This document shows, in pieces, positions 33,960 through 42,055 of a stretch of DNA of 64,000 nucleotides (positions within the stretch are counted from its first letter, which is position 1; each line of letters starts with the position of its first letter). Origin of the DNA: ZAX-1 sp046533095 (GTDB taxonomy: Bacteria; Bacillota; Clostridia; Lachnospirales; Lachnospiraceae); the NCBI GenBank assembly GCA_046533095.1, contig JAJQRA010000038.1, forward strand, positions 247,832 through 311,831. Direction: 5' to 3'. Below the pieces are notes generated by a model, which was given only the letters and a program-made list of their open reading frames with translations, made no database searches and was not told the DNA's origin. The position numbers and the translations under genes are program-made.

Positions 33960-34819
33960 TTTGGCTGATAGCCGCAGTAGGGTCAGCAATTTTCGCCGGC
34001 ATGACATCGGTCTTAGTAAAAATCGGATTAGAAGATACAGATTCCAATGTAGCGACAGCACTACGTACATTTGTGGTAGTGCTTTTCGCATGGATTATGG
34101 TTGTGATAACAGATTCCTATCAGCCACTTTCACAGATTCAAACAAAATCTGTGGTATATTTATGCCTGTCTGGCCTCGCTACCGGGGCCTCTTGGCTCTG
34201 CTATTTTAAAGCTTTACAGCTTGGCGATGTCAATAAAGTAGTGCCGATTGATAAAACCAGTACGGTACTGACGATATTGCTTGCCGTTTTGCTGCTGAAA
34301 GAACCAATTTCCCTGTGGCTCGTCCTTGGAATGATATTGATTTTAACCGGTACCATGCTTATGGTTCAAAATAGAAAAATAGTGGAAACGAAAGGAAATA
34401 ATGTGGCATGGAAAATTTATGCCGTATTATCTGCAGTTTTTGCAAGTCTAACTGCTATTTTGGGGAAAGTAGGAATAGAAGGAGTTGCATCGAACTATGG
34501 TATGGCAATCCGTACTTGCATCGTATTGATTATGGCATGGTTGATTGTGTTCATGCAAAAAAAACAAGGGCAAATAAGAAGTATATCGAAAAAAAGCTGG
34601 TGTTTTTTAGTTTTCTCCGGCATAACAACAGGATTGTCATGGCTTTGCTATTATGATGCACTACAGATAGGTCAGGCAAGTATCGTAGTTCCGATTGATA
34701 AAATGAGTATTTGGATAAGCGTGCTATTTGCGGGAATATTTTTAAAGGAAAAACTATCAAAAAAAGCATGGGCAGGGCTGATGCTCATGACAATTGGGAC
34801 ACTTATGCTACTTTTTTAG
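33956..34819 (+). CDS. EamA-family (DMT superfamily) transporter
   Basis: Inner membrane protein of 287 residues with ten predicted helices and the internal repeat typical of the EamA family. Both halves carry the same pattern: SVLVKIGLEDTDSN / AILGKVGIEGVASN, LSGLATGASWLCYFKALQLGDVNKVVPIDK / FSGITTGLSWLCYYDALQIGQASIVVPIDK, then VLLLKEP / GIFLKEKLS. Members export metabolites or amino acids, but the substrate cannot be told from sequence. The gene begins within the stop of the epimerase gene (ATGA), pointing to coupled translation and perhaps a sugar-related substrate. Confidence 0.9.
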   Translation: MIWLIAAVGSAIFAGMTSVLVKIGLEDTDSNVATALRTFVVVLFAWIMVVITDSYQPLSQIQTKSVVYLCLSGLATGASWLCYFKALQLGDVNKVVPIDKTSTVLTILLAVLLLKEPISLWLVLGMILILTGTMLMVQNRKIVETKGNNVAWKIYAVLSAVFASLTAILGKVGIEGVASNYGMAIRTCIVLIMAWLIVFMQKKQGQIRSISKKSWCFLVFSGITTGLSWLCYYDALQIGQASIVVPIDKMSIWISVLFAGIFLKEKLSKKAWAGLMLMTIGTLMLLF

Positions 34820-34872
34820 AAGAAGCAGTAGAACAATGAAAAGATAAAGGACTAAAGGGGAAGATAAGGTTC

Positions 34873-34944
34873 AATGGGAAAATGAAGGGCAATAGGAAAA
34901 CGAAGGGCAATGGGGAGACAGAGGGAAGTGGGAAAACGAAGGCA
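34873..34944 (+). repeat. Minisatellite, 18-base unit, 4 copies
   Basis: Units of type AATGGGAAAACGAAGGGC at 34873, 34891, 34909 and 34927. In one frame they read the hexapeptide GNGKTK and extend the DUF2752 gene upstream. The array is similar in style to that at 8917. Confidence 0.8.
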
Positions 34945-34992
34945 AAACAGGAAGGTACAAAACCAATGGAAATTACAAAAAAAGGAAAAGAT

Positions 34993-35457
34993 ATGGCAGA
35001 TTCTAGAAAGAAAATGAGCCAAAATTCAAAAAAAAATGATGAAAGAGTACTATATGGGATTGGTTGGGCAGTGATGGGATTGCTGTTTTTATTTTGGCTG
35101 TGGTATACGATAGCACCAATTGATTTACCTGTTAACAAATATTTATTCCCATGCCTCCTTCATTTTCTTACAGGCTACTACTGCCCGGGATGTGGTGGGA
35201 CAAGAGCTGTGAAAGCATTTCTAGAAGCGGATTTTATAGCATCTGCAGTATATCATCCATTTGTCATGTATAGTGTAATCATAGGCGGCGGGTTTATGGC
35301 TAGCCATACGATAGAGAAAATCTCTCGCAATAAGATAAAAATCGGCCTGAAGTATAGGGATATCTATCTATGGATAGCCCTTGCAATTGTGGCGGTTAAT
35401 TTTATCGTTAAAAATATAGCTTTGTTTATGGGAGTGGATTTACTAAATATAAGATAG
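34993..35457 (+). CDS. DUF2752 domain membrane protein
   Basis: Small membrane protein, 154 residues from the ATG at 34993. It has the DUF2752 mark YYCPGCGGTRAVKAF with CxxCGGTRA, three hydrophobic segments (about 18-40, 75-100, 112-135) and a basic N-terminus. Function of the family is unknown to me. The frame is also open from an ATG at 34882, which would add 37 residues read from the 18-base minisatellite (GNRKTKGNGETEG...). I prefer 34993, as AAAGGAAAAG stands before it. The stop codon (TAG at 35455) lies within the palindromic element that follows. Confidence 0.8.
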   Translation: MADSRKKMSQNSKKNDERVLYGIGWAVMGLLFLFWLWYTIAPIDLPVNKYLFPCLLHFLTGYYCPGCGGTRAVKAFLEADFIASAVYHPFVMYSVIIGGGFMASHTIEKISRNKIKIGLKYRDIYLWIALAIVAVNFIVKNIALFMGVDLLNIR

Positions 35458-35626
35458 CTTATCAGAAATTGCAACGCAAATTCTGATAAGAGGTGCGCTC
35501 TTTGCACCGTAAATCTGACTATTGAACTACTAATGTTCAATAAGATAGCTTATCAGAAATTGCAACACAAATTCTGATAAAAAGAGCATCTTTTGCGCCG
35601 TAGATCCGATTATAGGAACAGCATTT
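35450..35626 (-). repeat. Palindromic intergenic elements, family A, copies 6 and 7 (inverted)
   Basis: Two modules in reverse orientation. The long hairpin TTATCAGAAATTGCAACGCAAATTCTGATAA occurs at about 35459 and, with one change, at about 35550. The GGTGC/GCACC hairpin is intact in the first and broken in the second. Between them lies TTGAACTACTAATGTTCAA and after the second TATAGGAACAGCATTTTG. They fill the gap between the convergent DUF2752 and regulator genes. Confidence 0.9.
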
Positions 35627-35638
35627 TGCAACCATCCC

Positions 35639-36577
35639 TCACAAATTAGAATCAGACAATAGGATACCGCTGTCTGCTGTATCATATAGTTTATTCTGCG
35701 ATAAAAAATTTGTAAAATCAGCGGAACGGATAATGTCTACTAGCATAGAAAAAGCGGGCCAAAGAGCGTTCTCAGATAAAAAAACGAGGTCGGCACTGAT
35801 GGTTTTTAATGGTATAAATTGGATGTCACCATAAAGTAAAGCGGTATGTTCATCGCCGATTCCCACATCGGCATTTCCGGCTGCAATGTAGGCGGCAACA
35901 GCTTGATTGGAGATTAGTTCTTTCTGATATCCAAGGACGTCTTTTGCATGGGCTGTTTGATTCATCAAGATAGTATCTATGAGGATACGTGCCTCACAGC
36001 CAAGCTCCCGATTTACAATCGTTATATGATTGCTTGCCAAATCCGTATGTTCTGTAATGCCCTTAGGATTGTTTTCCGCGACATAAAATCCAAGCCTATA
36101 TTTGCAAAGATGATAGGCTTGAAATGGTATTCCCGGTATAAAGTGGCGTGTGGCGGTTAAATCAAAGTAGCCCTTGTCTGCATCCCATAAACTACAGACT
36201 GCCACATGTACTTTTTTAAAATAAATAGAATAAAGGCTGTTATAGGTGTTCATGTAGGAGCGCAGAACCGGCAATTGCATGTCGTGGGATTCGAGCATAG
36301 AACAGAGGGTATCAAGGATTTGCGTCTGCCCGCTCATCACAAGCCCACTGTTATTCTGCACATAATTCATTTTTAAAGGGGCGCTTTCCGGTGTGCCTAA
36401 TGTGATGGTATGCTTGGCCGTCTGCTTTAAATATTTGGCCAAATCGTCGCTGCTGATTCGAAATTGTTTCCCTACCTTTGAAGATGGCAGTTCTCCCCGT
36501 TTTATTAATTCGTAGACGGTAGTTTTCTTAAGCCGTAGTTTCTCGGCAATTTCTGCTGGGGTGTATAAAGTTTCCAT
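35639..36577 (-). CDS. HTH (excisionase-type) plus PBP-like domain regulator, probably molybdate-related
   Basis: Protein of 312 residues. An N-terminal MerR/excisionase-type helix-turn-helix (residues 1-52, LYTPAEIAEKLRLKKTTVYELIKRGELPSSKVGKQFRIS) is followed by a periplasmic-binding-protein-like domain (about 75-300) with NYVQNNSGLVMSGQTQIL at its start, VNRELGCEARILID in the hinge and AAYIAAGNADVGIGDEH. HTH-PBP proteins of this build sense small ligands such as molybdate in the cytoplasm. It starts three bases behind the molbindin gene on the same strand, and the nif island begins on the other side of the 645-base gap. A part in molybdenum-dependent control is therefore likely, but target sites are not identified. 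Confidence 0.8.
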   Translation of the reverse strand: METLYTPAEIAEKLRLKKTTVYELIKRGELPSSKVGKQFRISSDDLAKYLKQTAKHTITLGTPESAPLKMNYVQNNSGLVMSGQTQILDTLCSMLESHDMQLPVLRSYMNTYNSLYSIYFKKVHVAVCSLWDADKGYFDLTATRHFIPGIPFQAYHLCKYRLGFYVAENNPKGITEHTDLASNHITIVNRELGCEARILIDTILMNQTAHAKDVLGYQKELISNQAVAAYIAAGNADVGIGDEHTALLYGDIQFIPLKTISADLVFLSENALWPAFSMLVDIIRSADFTNFLSQNKLYDTADSGILLSDSNL

Positions 36578-36580
36578 ATA

Positions 36581-36793
36581 CTATTCATCTATCCCAATCA
36601 TAACAGATGTAGCCTTTATGACCGCATAAGCGTCCTTGCCCGCCTCAAGATTCAACTCCTCTACAGCAGCTTTGGAAATTGTTGCTGTAAGGAGGTTTCC
36701 TCCGCCAATATCAAGGCTTACAATAGAATTAACTGCACCGTCTGCAATGCTGATTATTTTTCCTTTTAATTGATTTCTTGCACTTAATTTCAT
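36581..36793 (-). CDS. Molbindin (Mop, TOBE-domain molybdate-binding protein)
   Basis: A 70-residue protein consisting of one TOBE/Mop domain: MKLSARNQLKGKIISIADGAVNSIVSLDIGGG ... ATISKAAVEELNLEAGKDAYAVIKATSVMI. Molbindins form hexamers that bind and store molybdate or tungstate in the cytoplasm. AGGAGGATT stands before the ATG. It is translated together with the HTH-PBP regulator. A broken relative of the same gene lies inside the nif island at 48154, pointing to a long association of this gene with the island. Confidence 0.94.
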   Translation of the reverse strand: MKLSARNQLKGKIISIADGAVNSIVSLDIGGGNLLTATISKAAVEELNLEAGKDAYAVIKATSVMIGIDE

Positions 36794-37270
36794 GATAAAA
36801 TCCTCCTATTATGCATAGATATTAAATTGACATATATCTGTAAAGCCAGTAATTTCCATGGGAAAATCCTGATGAAGCCAAGATCTCCCCCACGGGGTAA
36901 TACAACGAATCCAAGAAGCCCCATTAGGATTAAGAATAGAAGAAAGCAACGTAAATGTCAATAAGAAAATGATGTAATGGGTAAATTTGTAAATTGCAAG
37001 TTTGATTGTCGCTGTTATTCATGTGTTCCCAATGCTTTAAGGCGTCTTTGATGCCTCTAAATATTTTTGTGCGATTGCCTGGTATGCGTATTGCTTAAAC
37101 ATGTAAAATGCAAGCCTTGACTTTTACATTTTAGCATCCGCACCTTGCTCATTATTAATCGCTTAATATAATCGTTTTTAGCCAATTTATATAGTGACAA
37201 ACGCATCTATTATTGGTTATATTGAACAAGTATTACATCATAAAACTATGAATTTTTCACAATTAGGAGC
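36794..37270. other. Divergent intergenic region between molbindin and nifH, no gene seen
   Basis: No gene recognised. An inverted repeat ATGTAAAA (37101-37108) / TTTTACAT (37122-37129) with 13 bases between could be an operator or a weak hairpin. No clear ModE-type or NtrC/NifA-type site is seen; no sigma-54 promoter is evident. Confidence 0.5.
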
Positions 37271-37271
37271 A

Positions 37272-37300
37272 TTGTAAATAGAATTTCCAGAGCATATAAT
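37272..37300 (+). promoter_or_regulatory. nifH promoter (vegetative type)
   Basis: TTGTAA (37272-37277), 17 bases, perfect TATAAT (37295-37300). Transcription should start near 37307, giving a leader of about 130 bases before nifH. Confidence 0.75.
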
Positions 37301-37317
37301 TAATGCATAAACAAAAC

Positions 37318-37394
37318 AGGCAGCTAATAAGCTGCAGCATCCACAATGGGGTGGTTTTTACGCAAATCTTGCGTGAAGGCTGCCTCTTTTTTTT
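37318..37394 (+). promoter_or_regulatory. nifH leader with terminator and tandem small hairpins (possible antitermination site)
   Basis: AGGCAGC (37318-37324) pairs with GCTGCCT (37379-37385), directly followed by C and eight T (37387-37394): an intrinsic terminator upstream of the whole nif operon. Inside lie three hairpins: GCAGCT-AATA-AGCTGC (37320-37335), CCAC-AATGGG-GTGG (37341-37354) and ACGCAA-ATC-TTGCGT (37360-37374). The first excludes the terminator stem. The second has a six-base loop with A first and G fourth, the feature that ANTAR-domain antiterminators recognise. The first hairpin lacks that loop, so an ANTAR target is only a possibility. Confidence 0.65.
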
Positions 37395-37438
37395 GTTATT
37401 ATAAGTGCTATTGCAAAATTAAAAACGGAGGTAATATT

Positions 37439-38257
37439 ATGAGACAGGTAGCTATTTACGGAAAAGGTGGTATCGGGAAATCAACCACGACGCAAAATCT
37501 CACAGCCGGTTTGGGTGAGATGGGCAAGAAGATTATGATTGTCGGGTGTGACCCGAAAGCGGATTCAACTCGGTTGATACTTGGCGGACTGGCACAAAAA
37601 ACGGTTTTGGATACCCTCCGTGAGGAAGGTGAAGACATTGATCTGGATACGGTTTTAAAAACAGGATATTCTGGAATCAGAGGTGTAGAATCGGGTGGTC
37701 CAGAACCGGGCGTTGGATGTGCAGGGCGCGGAATCATTACCTCCATCGGTTTATTGGAGCGCTTAGGTGCCTATACGGAAGATTTGGATTATGTGTTTTA
37801 TGATGTTTTGGGCGATGTGGTGTGCGGTGGATTCGCAATGCCTATCCGCGAAGGCAAGGCGCAGGAGATTTACATCGTCTGCTCTGGCGAGATGATGGCA
37901 CTCTATGCGGCGAACAATATCTCAAAAGGTATCTCAAAATACGCAAACACCGGTGGCGTTCGGTTGGGTGGCTTGATTTGCAATTCCAGGAATGTTGACG
38001 GTGAGGCGGAGTTGGTGCAGGCTGTTGCGAAGGAAATCGGCACACAGATGATTCACTTTGTTCCGCGTAACAATGATGTTCAAAAAGCCGAAATCAACAA
38101 AAAGACCGTCATCGATTTCAGCCCTGATGTTCCACAGGCAGATGAATATCGCACATTGGCGCGAAAGATCGATGGCAACGATATGTTTATCGTGCCAAAG
38201 CCCATGAGCATTGATAGGTTGGAAGCTATTTTAATGGAACACGGTATTATGGACTGA
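37439..38257 (+). CDS. nifH: Nitrogenase iron protein
   Basis: Dinitrogenase reductase of 272 residues, a homodimer with one [4Fe-4S] cluster that delivers electrons to the MoFe protein with ATP hydrolysis. P-loop GKGGIGKST (8-16), cluster cysteines C94 (GVGCAGRGI) and C129 (DVVCGGFAMP), and R97, the residue ADP-ribosylated in some bacteria, are all present. ACGGAGG lies before the ATG. It is first in the operon, behind a promoter and a leader with terminator. nifI1 follows after 76 bases. Codon use in this and the following nif genes has more CGC/CGT and GGC than the genes at either end of the window, which may indicate transfer. Confidence 0.98.
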   Translation: MRQVAIYGKGGIGKSTTTQNLTAGLGEMGKKIMIVGCDPKADSTRLILGGLAQKTVLDTLREEGEDIDLDTVLKTGYSGIRGVESGGPEPGVGCAGRGIITSIGLLERLGAYTEDLDYVFYDVLGDVVCGGFAMPIREGKAQEIYIVCSGEMMALYAANNISKGISKYANTGGVRLGGLICNSRNVDGEAELVQAVAKEIGTQMIHFVPRNNDVQKAEINKKTVIDFSPDVPQADEYRTLARKIDGNDMFIVPKPMSIDRLEAILMEHGIMD

Positions 38258-38333
38258 AAAATGCAATTCGTAATGAAAAAATTGTGGAAGGTTTGCTTTG
38301 CAAGCCTACAAAATAAAGAGGAGGGCTTAGAAT

Positions 38334-38657
38334 ATGTTATTAGTAAGAGCGATTATCCGTCCCGAAAAAGTCGGCATTGTTTTATCGGAACTTGCAGTGG
38401 CGGGATTCCCAGCAGTTACAAAAATGGATGTGTATGGACGCGGTAAGCAAAAAGGTATTTCAGTCGGTGAAGTGCATTATGATGAAATTCCGAAGGAAAT
38501 GTTGCTCGTTGTCTGTAACGATGAGGACAAGGACGATTTAGTCAAACTGATTATCCGCATGGCAAGGACAGGTACCGGAACATTCGGCGATGGACGTATC
38601 TTTGTTTCGCCTGTGGAATCGGCGTACACGATAAGCACTGGCAAAGCCGGACTGTAA
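38334..38657 (+). CDS. nifI1: Nitrogenase regulatory PII-like protein NifI1
   Basis: PII-family protein of 107 residues that with NifI2 switches nitrogenase off after ammonium addition, as worked out in methanogens. MLLVRAIIRPEKVGIVLSELAVAGFPAVTKMDVYGRGKQKGI is the NifI1 pattern of the PII core; the C-terminal GTGTFGDGRIFVSPVESAYTISTG is the nucleotide-binding part. AGAGGAGG stands before the ATG. Placement between nifH and nifD is typical of nif clusters in anaerobes and archaea. The T-loop is short and lacks the uridylylated tyrosine context of GlnB. Confidence 0.96.
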   Translation: MLLVRAIIRPEKVGIVLSELAVAGFPAVTKMDVYGRGKQKGISVGEVHYDEIPKEMLLVVCNDEDKDDLVKLIIRMARTGTGTFGDGRIFVSPVESAYTISTGKAGL

Positions 38658-38671
38658 GGAGGGATGACACG

Positions 38672-39055
38672 ATGAAAGAAGTCATGTGTTTTATCCGCGC
38701 CAACAAGGTGAATTCTACCAAAGAGGCATTAGCCAAGGGCGGTTTTCCTGCATTCGCTTGCCGCAAATGTTTAGGGCGTGGCAAAAAGAGCGTGGATGCG
38801 GAATTGCTGAACATGGTGTTGGAGATGGGAGAACTTCCGCTCAATGACATTGGCGAGCATTTAACAGAGGCGAACCGCCTGATTGCAAAACGCTTCTTTA
38901 CCCTGATTGTACAGGATGCGGAAGTGCAAAAAGTGGTTGACATTGTAATTGAAACAAATAAAACCGGCAATCCTGGTGACGGAAGAATTTTTATCCTGCC
39001 ACTTGTGGAAACATATACAGTGCGAAGCGGCGAAGCGACGATAGAAGCATATTAA
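38672..39055 (+). CDS. nifI2: Nitrogenase regulatory PII-like protein NifI2
   Basis: Second PII-family subunit, 127 residues, acting with NifI1 on the MoFe protein and sensing 2-oxoglutarate. MKEVMCFIRANKVNSTKEALAKGGFPAFACRKCLGRGKKSV opens the PII core and GNPGDGRIFILPLVETYTVRSGEATIEAY ends it. The longer T-loop region (about 43-75) is the NifI2 trait. AAGGAGGG precedes the ATG; 14 bases separate it from nifI1 and 14 from nifD, so the order nifH-I1-I2-D is one transcript. Confidence 0.96.
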   Translation: MKEVMCFIRANKVNSTKEALAKGGFPAFACRKCLGRGKKSVDAELLNMVLEMGELPLNDIGEHLTEANRLIAKRFFTLIVQDAEVQKVVDIVIETNKTGNPGDGRIFILPLVETYTVRSGEATIEAY

Positions 39056-39069
39056 GGAGGTGAGGATAG

Positions 39070-40668
39070 ATGAATGAGAGAAACGAGCTGATTGATAAAT
39101 ATTCCGCAAAGGTTTACAAAAACCGTAAAGACCATATCTTGCAATTGGAGGATGTAGACGAGGCGCAGAGCATTGTAGCCAACACCCGCGCAATTCCCGG
39201 TGTGATGACTGCAAGAGGCTGTTGCTATGCAGGTTGTAAAGGCGTTGTCTTGGGACCGCTAAAAGATGCATGTGTGATTACGCACGGGCCCATTGGCTGT
39301 GGATTTTACAGCTGGGGTACACGGCGCAACAAAGCAAAGCCAGATGAAAACACCGATAAGAACTTTGTCCCATATTGCTTTTCTACTGATATGCAGGAAT
39401 CTGATATTGTGTTCGGTGGCGAGAAGAAATTGGAAAAGGCGATTGATGAGGCAATGGAATTGTTTCATCCAAGCTGTATTATGATTTGCTCCACTTGCCC
39501 AATTGGGCTTATTGGTGACGATGTGCAGGCGGTTGCGCGTAGCGCGGAAAAAAAATACGGCATCAAGGCAATCGGATACTCATGCGAAGGTTACAAAGGC
39601 GTTTCGCAGTCGGCAGGGCATCATATCGCCAACAATGGGCTTATGCGATACATTATCGGAACCGGCGACAAAGCACCCACCAAGAAATTTTCCATCAACC
39701 TTTTGGGCGAGTACAACATTGGTGGCGACGGTTGGGAGCAAACGCGCATTTTAAAACGCTGTGGCATTGAGGTTATTACGATGTTTACCGGTGATGCTTC
39801 GGTAGAGGCATTAAAGAGCGCACATTTAGCCGGATTAAACTTGGTGATGTGCCACCGTTCCATTAACTATATAGCCGAGATGATGAAAACCAAATACGGC
39901 ATTGACTGGCTAAAAGTCAACTTTGTCGGTGTTGGTGCAACCTGCAAGTCGCTCCGCGACATTGCGAAATACTTTAATGACCCAGAACTGACCCAACGTG
40001 TAGAAGAAGTGATCGAAGACGAACTTTCATTGATTTATGATGATATTGAATATTACAAATCGCGACTGACCGGTAAAACGGCAGGCATATTCTCTGGCGG
40101 TTCGCGTTCCCACCACTATCAGGTGCTGCTAGCTGATTTCGGCATCGAAACAGTTATCGCAGGCTATGAGTTCGCTCACCGCGATGACTACGAAGGCCGA
40201 GGCATCATTCCGCAGATCAAAGAGGATGCGGACAATCGGAACATTGAAACGATTACCGTGGAGGCAGACCCTGATTTCTACCATGAAAAATATTCGGAAG
40301 AAGCTCGTGCGGCACTCAAAGCTGAAATTGAGGTCGATACCTATGACGGCATGATCCCTGAAATGAACCCCGGAAACATAGTGGTGGATGATTATAACCA
40401 TTTTGAAACGGATGAGCTGATTAAGTCAAGGAAACCGGATATTTTCTTCTCGGGCATCAAGGACAAATATTCCATTCAAAAGGCAGGCGTGACGTCAAGG
40501 CAGATACATTCATACGACTATTCTGGACCATATGCCGGATTTCGAGGGGCGCTAAACTTCGGACGCGATGTAACGATGGCACTGTATACCAACGCATGGG
40601 CTCTGGTATCACCACCGTGGAAATCCGAACCAATGCTTGTAGGCACACTTTCTGGAGGTGAAAAATAA
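39070..40668 (+). CDS. nifD: Nitrogenase molybdenum-iron protein alpha chain
   Basis: Alpha subunit of dinitrogenase, 532 residues, holding FeMo-co and half of the P-cluster. P-cluster cysteines are in YAGCKGVV, GPIGCGFYSW and CSTCPIGLIGDD. FeMo-co ligands are the cysteine in VMCHRSINYIA and the histidine in QIHSYDYSGPYAGF. The catalytic-pocket motif GVSQSAGHH is present. The protein is about 40-50 residues longer than proteobacterial NifD, through the clostridial insertion around residues 380-430. No anfG/vnfG gene lies near, so this is the Mo type, not an alternative nitrogenase. Its stop codon overlaps the start of nifK by one base. Confidence 0.98.
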   Translation: MNERNELIDKYSAKVYKNRKDHILQLEDVDEAQSIVANTRAIPGVMTARGCCYAGCKGVVLGPLKDACVITHGPIGCGFYSWGTRRNKAKPDENTDKNFVPYCFSTDMQESDIVFGGEKKLEKAIDEAMELFHPSCIMICSTCPIGLIGDDVQAVARSAEKKYGIKAIGYSCEGYKGVSQSAGHHIANNGLMRYIIGTGDKAPTKKFSINLLGEYNIGGDGWEQTRILKRCGIEVITMFTGDASVEALKSAHLAGLNLVMCHRSINYIAEMMKTKYGIDWLKVNFVGVGATCKSLRDIAKYFNDPELTQRVEEVIEDELSLIYDDIEYYKSRLTGKTAGIFSGGSRSHHYQVLLADFGIETVIAGYEFAHRDDYEGRGIIPQIKEDADNRNIETITVEADPDFYHEKYSEEARAALKAEIEVDTYDGMIPEMNPGNIVVDDYNHFETDELIKSRKPDIFFSGIKDKYSIQKAGVTSRQIHSYDYSGPYAGFRGALNFGRDVTMALYTNAWALVSPPWKSEPMLVGTLSGGEK

Positions 40669-42032
40669 TGCTGGATCTAACGACGAAAGAGATAAAAGAA
40701 CGGAGCGCATTGCGCGTAAACCCATGCAAAACCTGCCAACCTGTCGGCGCAATGTATGCCGCATTAGGCGTGAAGCGATGTATGCCACATTCTCACGGTT
40801 CGCAAGGCTGCTGTTCCTATCACAGGACGGTGCTGAGCCGCCACTTTAAAGAACCGGCGATTGCTTCGTCTAGTTCCTTTACAGAGGGAGCATCGGTGTT
40901 CGGCGGCAGAAGCAACATCAATACAGCAGTAAAAAACGTGTTCGATATGTATAATCCGGACATTATTGCCGTACACACTACATGCCTGTCCGAAACGATC
41001 GGCGATGATTTGACTTCGTATATCATGGACATGAATTTGCCGGAGGGCAAGACGGTAGTTCATTGCAACACGCCGTCATATGTTGGTTCTCATGTCAACG
41101 GATTTTTCAACATGATGATGGGCTTTATGAATTATCTAACGAAAAAGAGCGGAATACCAAACGGCAAGGCGGCAATTTTTCCCGGTTGGGTGAATCCTGG
41201 CGACATTCGCGAAATCAAACGTATTGCAGCCGCAATGGCTGTGCCGCATATCATGTTTCCCGACCAAAGCGGAGTGCTTGACGCACCAATGACAGGCAAA
41301 TATGAATACTACACAGATGGCGGCACAACGCTTCCCGAAATCGCGGCATTAGGCGATACAGAGCAGCTTATCGCACTGGGTGAGATCACGAATCTTGAGC
41401 CGGCGGAACTTCTGCAAAAGAAGTGGAAAGTTCCGTATACCCTGCTCCCTATGCCTGTAGGTGTTTCATATACCGATATGTATGTTATGGCATTGCAAAA
41501 GTTTTCAAAGCAAGAGGTCCCATATGAACTAGAAGAGCAGCGTGGACAACTTGTAGATTTGCTGTTAGATTCACACCTATACACACATGACAAAAAAGTG
41601 GCGATTTTCGGTGACCCGGATGTTGTCATCGGCTTAACATCACTGTGCCTAGAAGCGAGCATCATCCCGAAATACGTGATTACTGGAACACCGAAAGAGG
41701 AATTTTCGCGTAAGGTAAAAGCGCTTTTGGAGAAATACAACGTAGAAGGCTGTACCGTCAAAGCAAATGCGGATTTGTTTGAACTGCATCAGTGGATTAA
41801 AAATGAGCCTGTGGATTTGCTGATTGGCTCCACCTATGGCAAGCAGATTGCAAAGGCAGAGGATATTCCCTTTGTTCGTGCAGGTTTTCCCGTGCTTGAC
41901 CGCTACGCAGGCACACTCTTGCCGATCGTTGGCTATACTGGAGCGATTCGCTTAATAGAAAAAATCACCGAGGCGCTTATGGACAGGCAAGACAGGAATT
42001 CGTCAGATGAAGATTTTGAAATCGTAATGTAA
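40668..42032 (+). CDS. nifK: Nitrogenase molybdenum-iron protein beta chain
   Basis: Beta subunit of dinitrogenase, 454 residues, sharing the P-cluster with NifD. Cysteines lie in CKTCQPVGAMYAALG, GSQGCCSYHRTVLSRHF and VHTTCLSETIGDD, with the P-cluster serine in TPSYVGSHVNGF. It lacks the long N-terminal extension of proteobacterial NifK, as in other clostridia. The start codon overlaps the stop of nifD (TAATG), and GGAGGTG lies in the end of nifD, so the two are translated together. nifE follows after 23 bases. Confidence 0.98.
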   Translation: MLDLTTKEIKERSALRVNPCKTCQPVGAMYAALGVKRCMPHSHGSQGCCSYHRTVLSRHFKEPAIASSSSFTEGASVFGGRSNINTAVKNVFDMYNPDIIAVHTTCLSETIGDDLTSYIMDMNLPEGKTVVHCNTPSYVGSHVNGFFNMMMGFMNYLTKKSGIPNGKAAIFPGWVNPGDIREIKRIAAAMAVPHIMFPDQSGVLDAPMTGKYEYYTDGGTTLPEIAALGDTEQLIALGEITNLEPAELLQKKWKVPYTLLPMPVGVSYTDMYVMALQKFSKQEVPYELEEQRGQLVDLLLDSHLYTHDKKVAIFGDPDVVIGLTSLCLEASIIPKYVITGTPKEEFSRKVKALLEKYNVEGCTVKANADLFELHQWIKNEPVDLLIGSTYGKQIAKAEDIPFVRAGFPVLDRYAGTLLPIVGYTGAIRLIEKITEALMDRQDRNSSDEDFEIVM

Positions 42033-42055
42033 AAAAATTAAGGTGGTGCGGAAAA

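Noticed and set aside
36794..37270. Sigma-54 promoter or NifA site before nifH
   Set aside because: No GG-N10-GC type element at a fitting distance; a vegetative promoter is clear.
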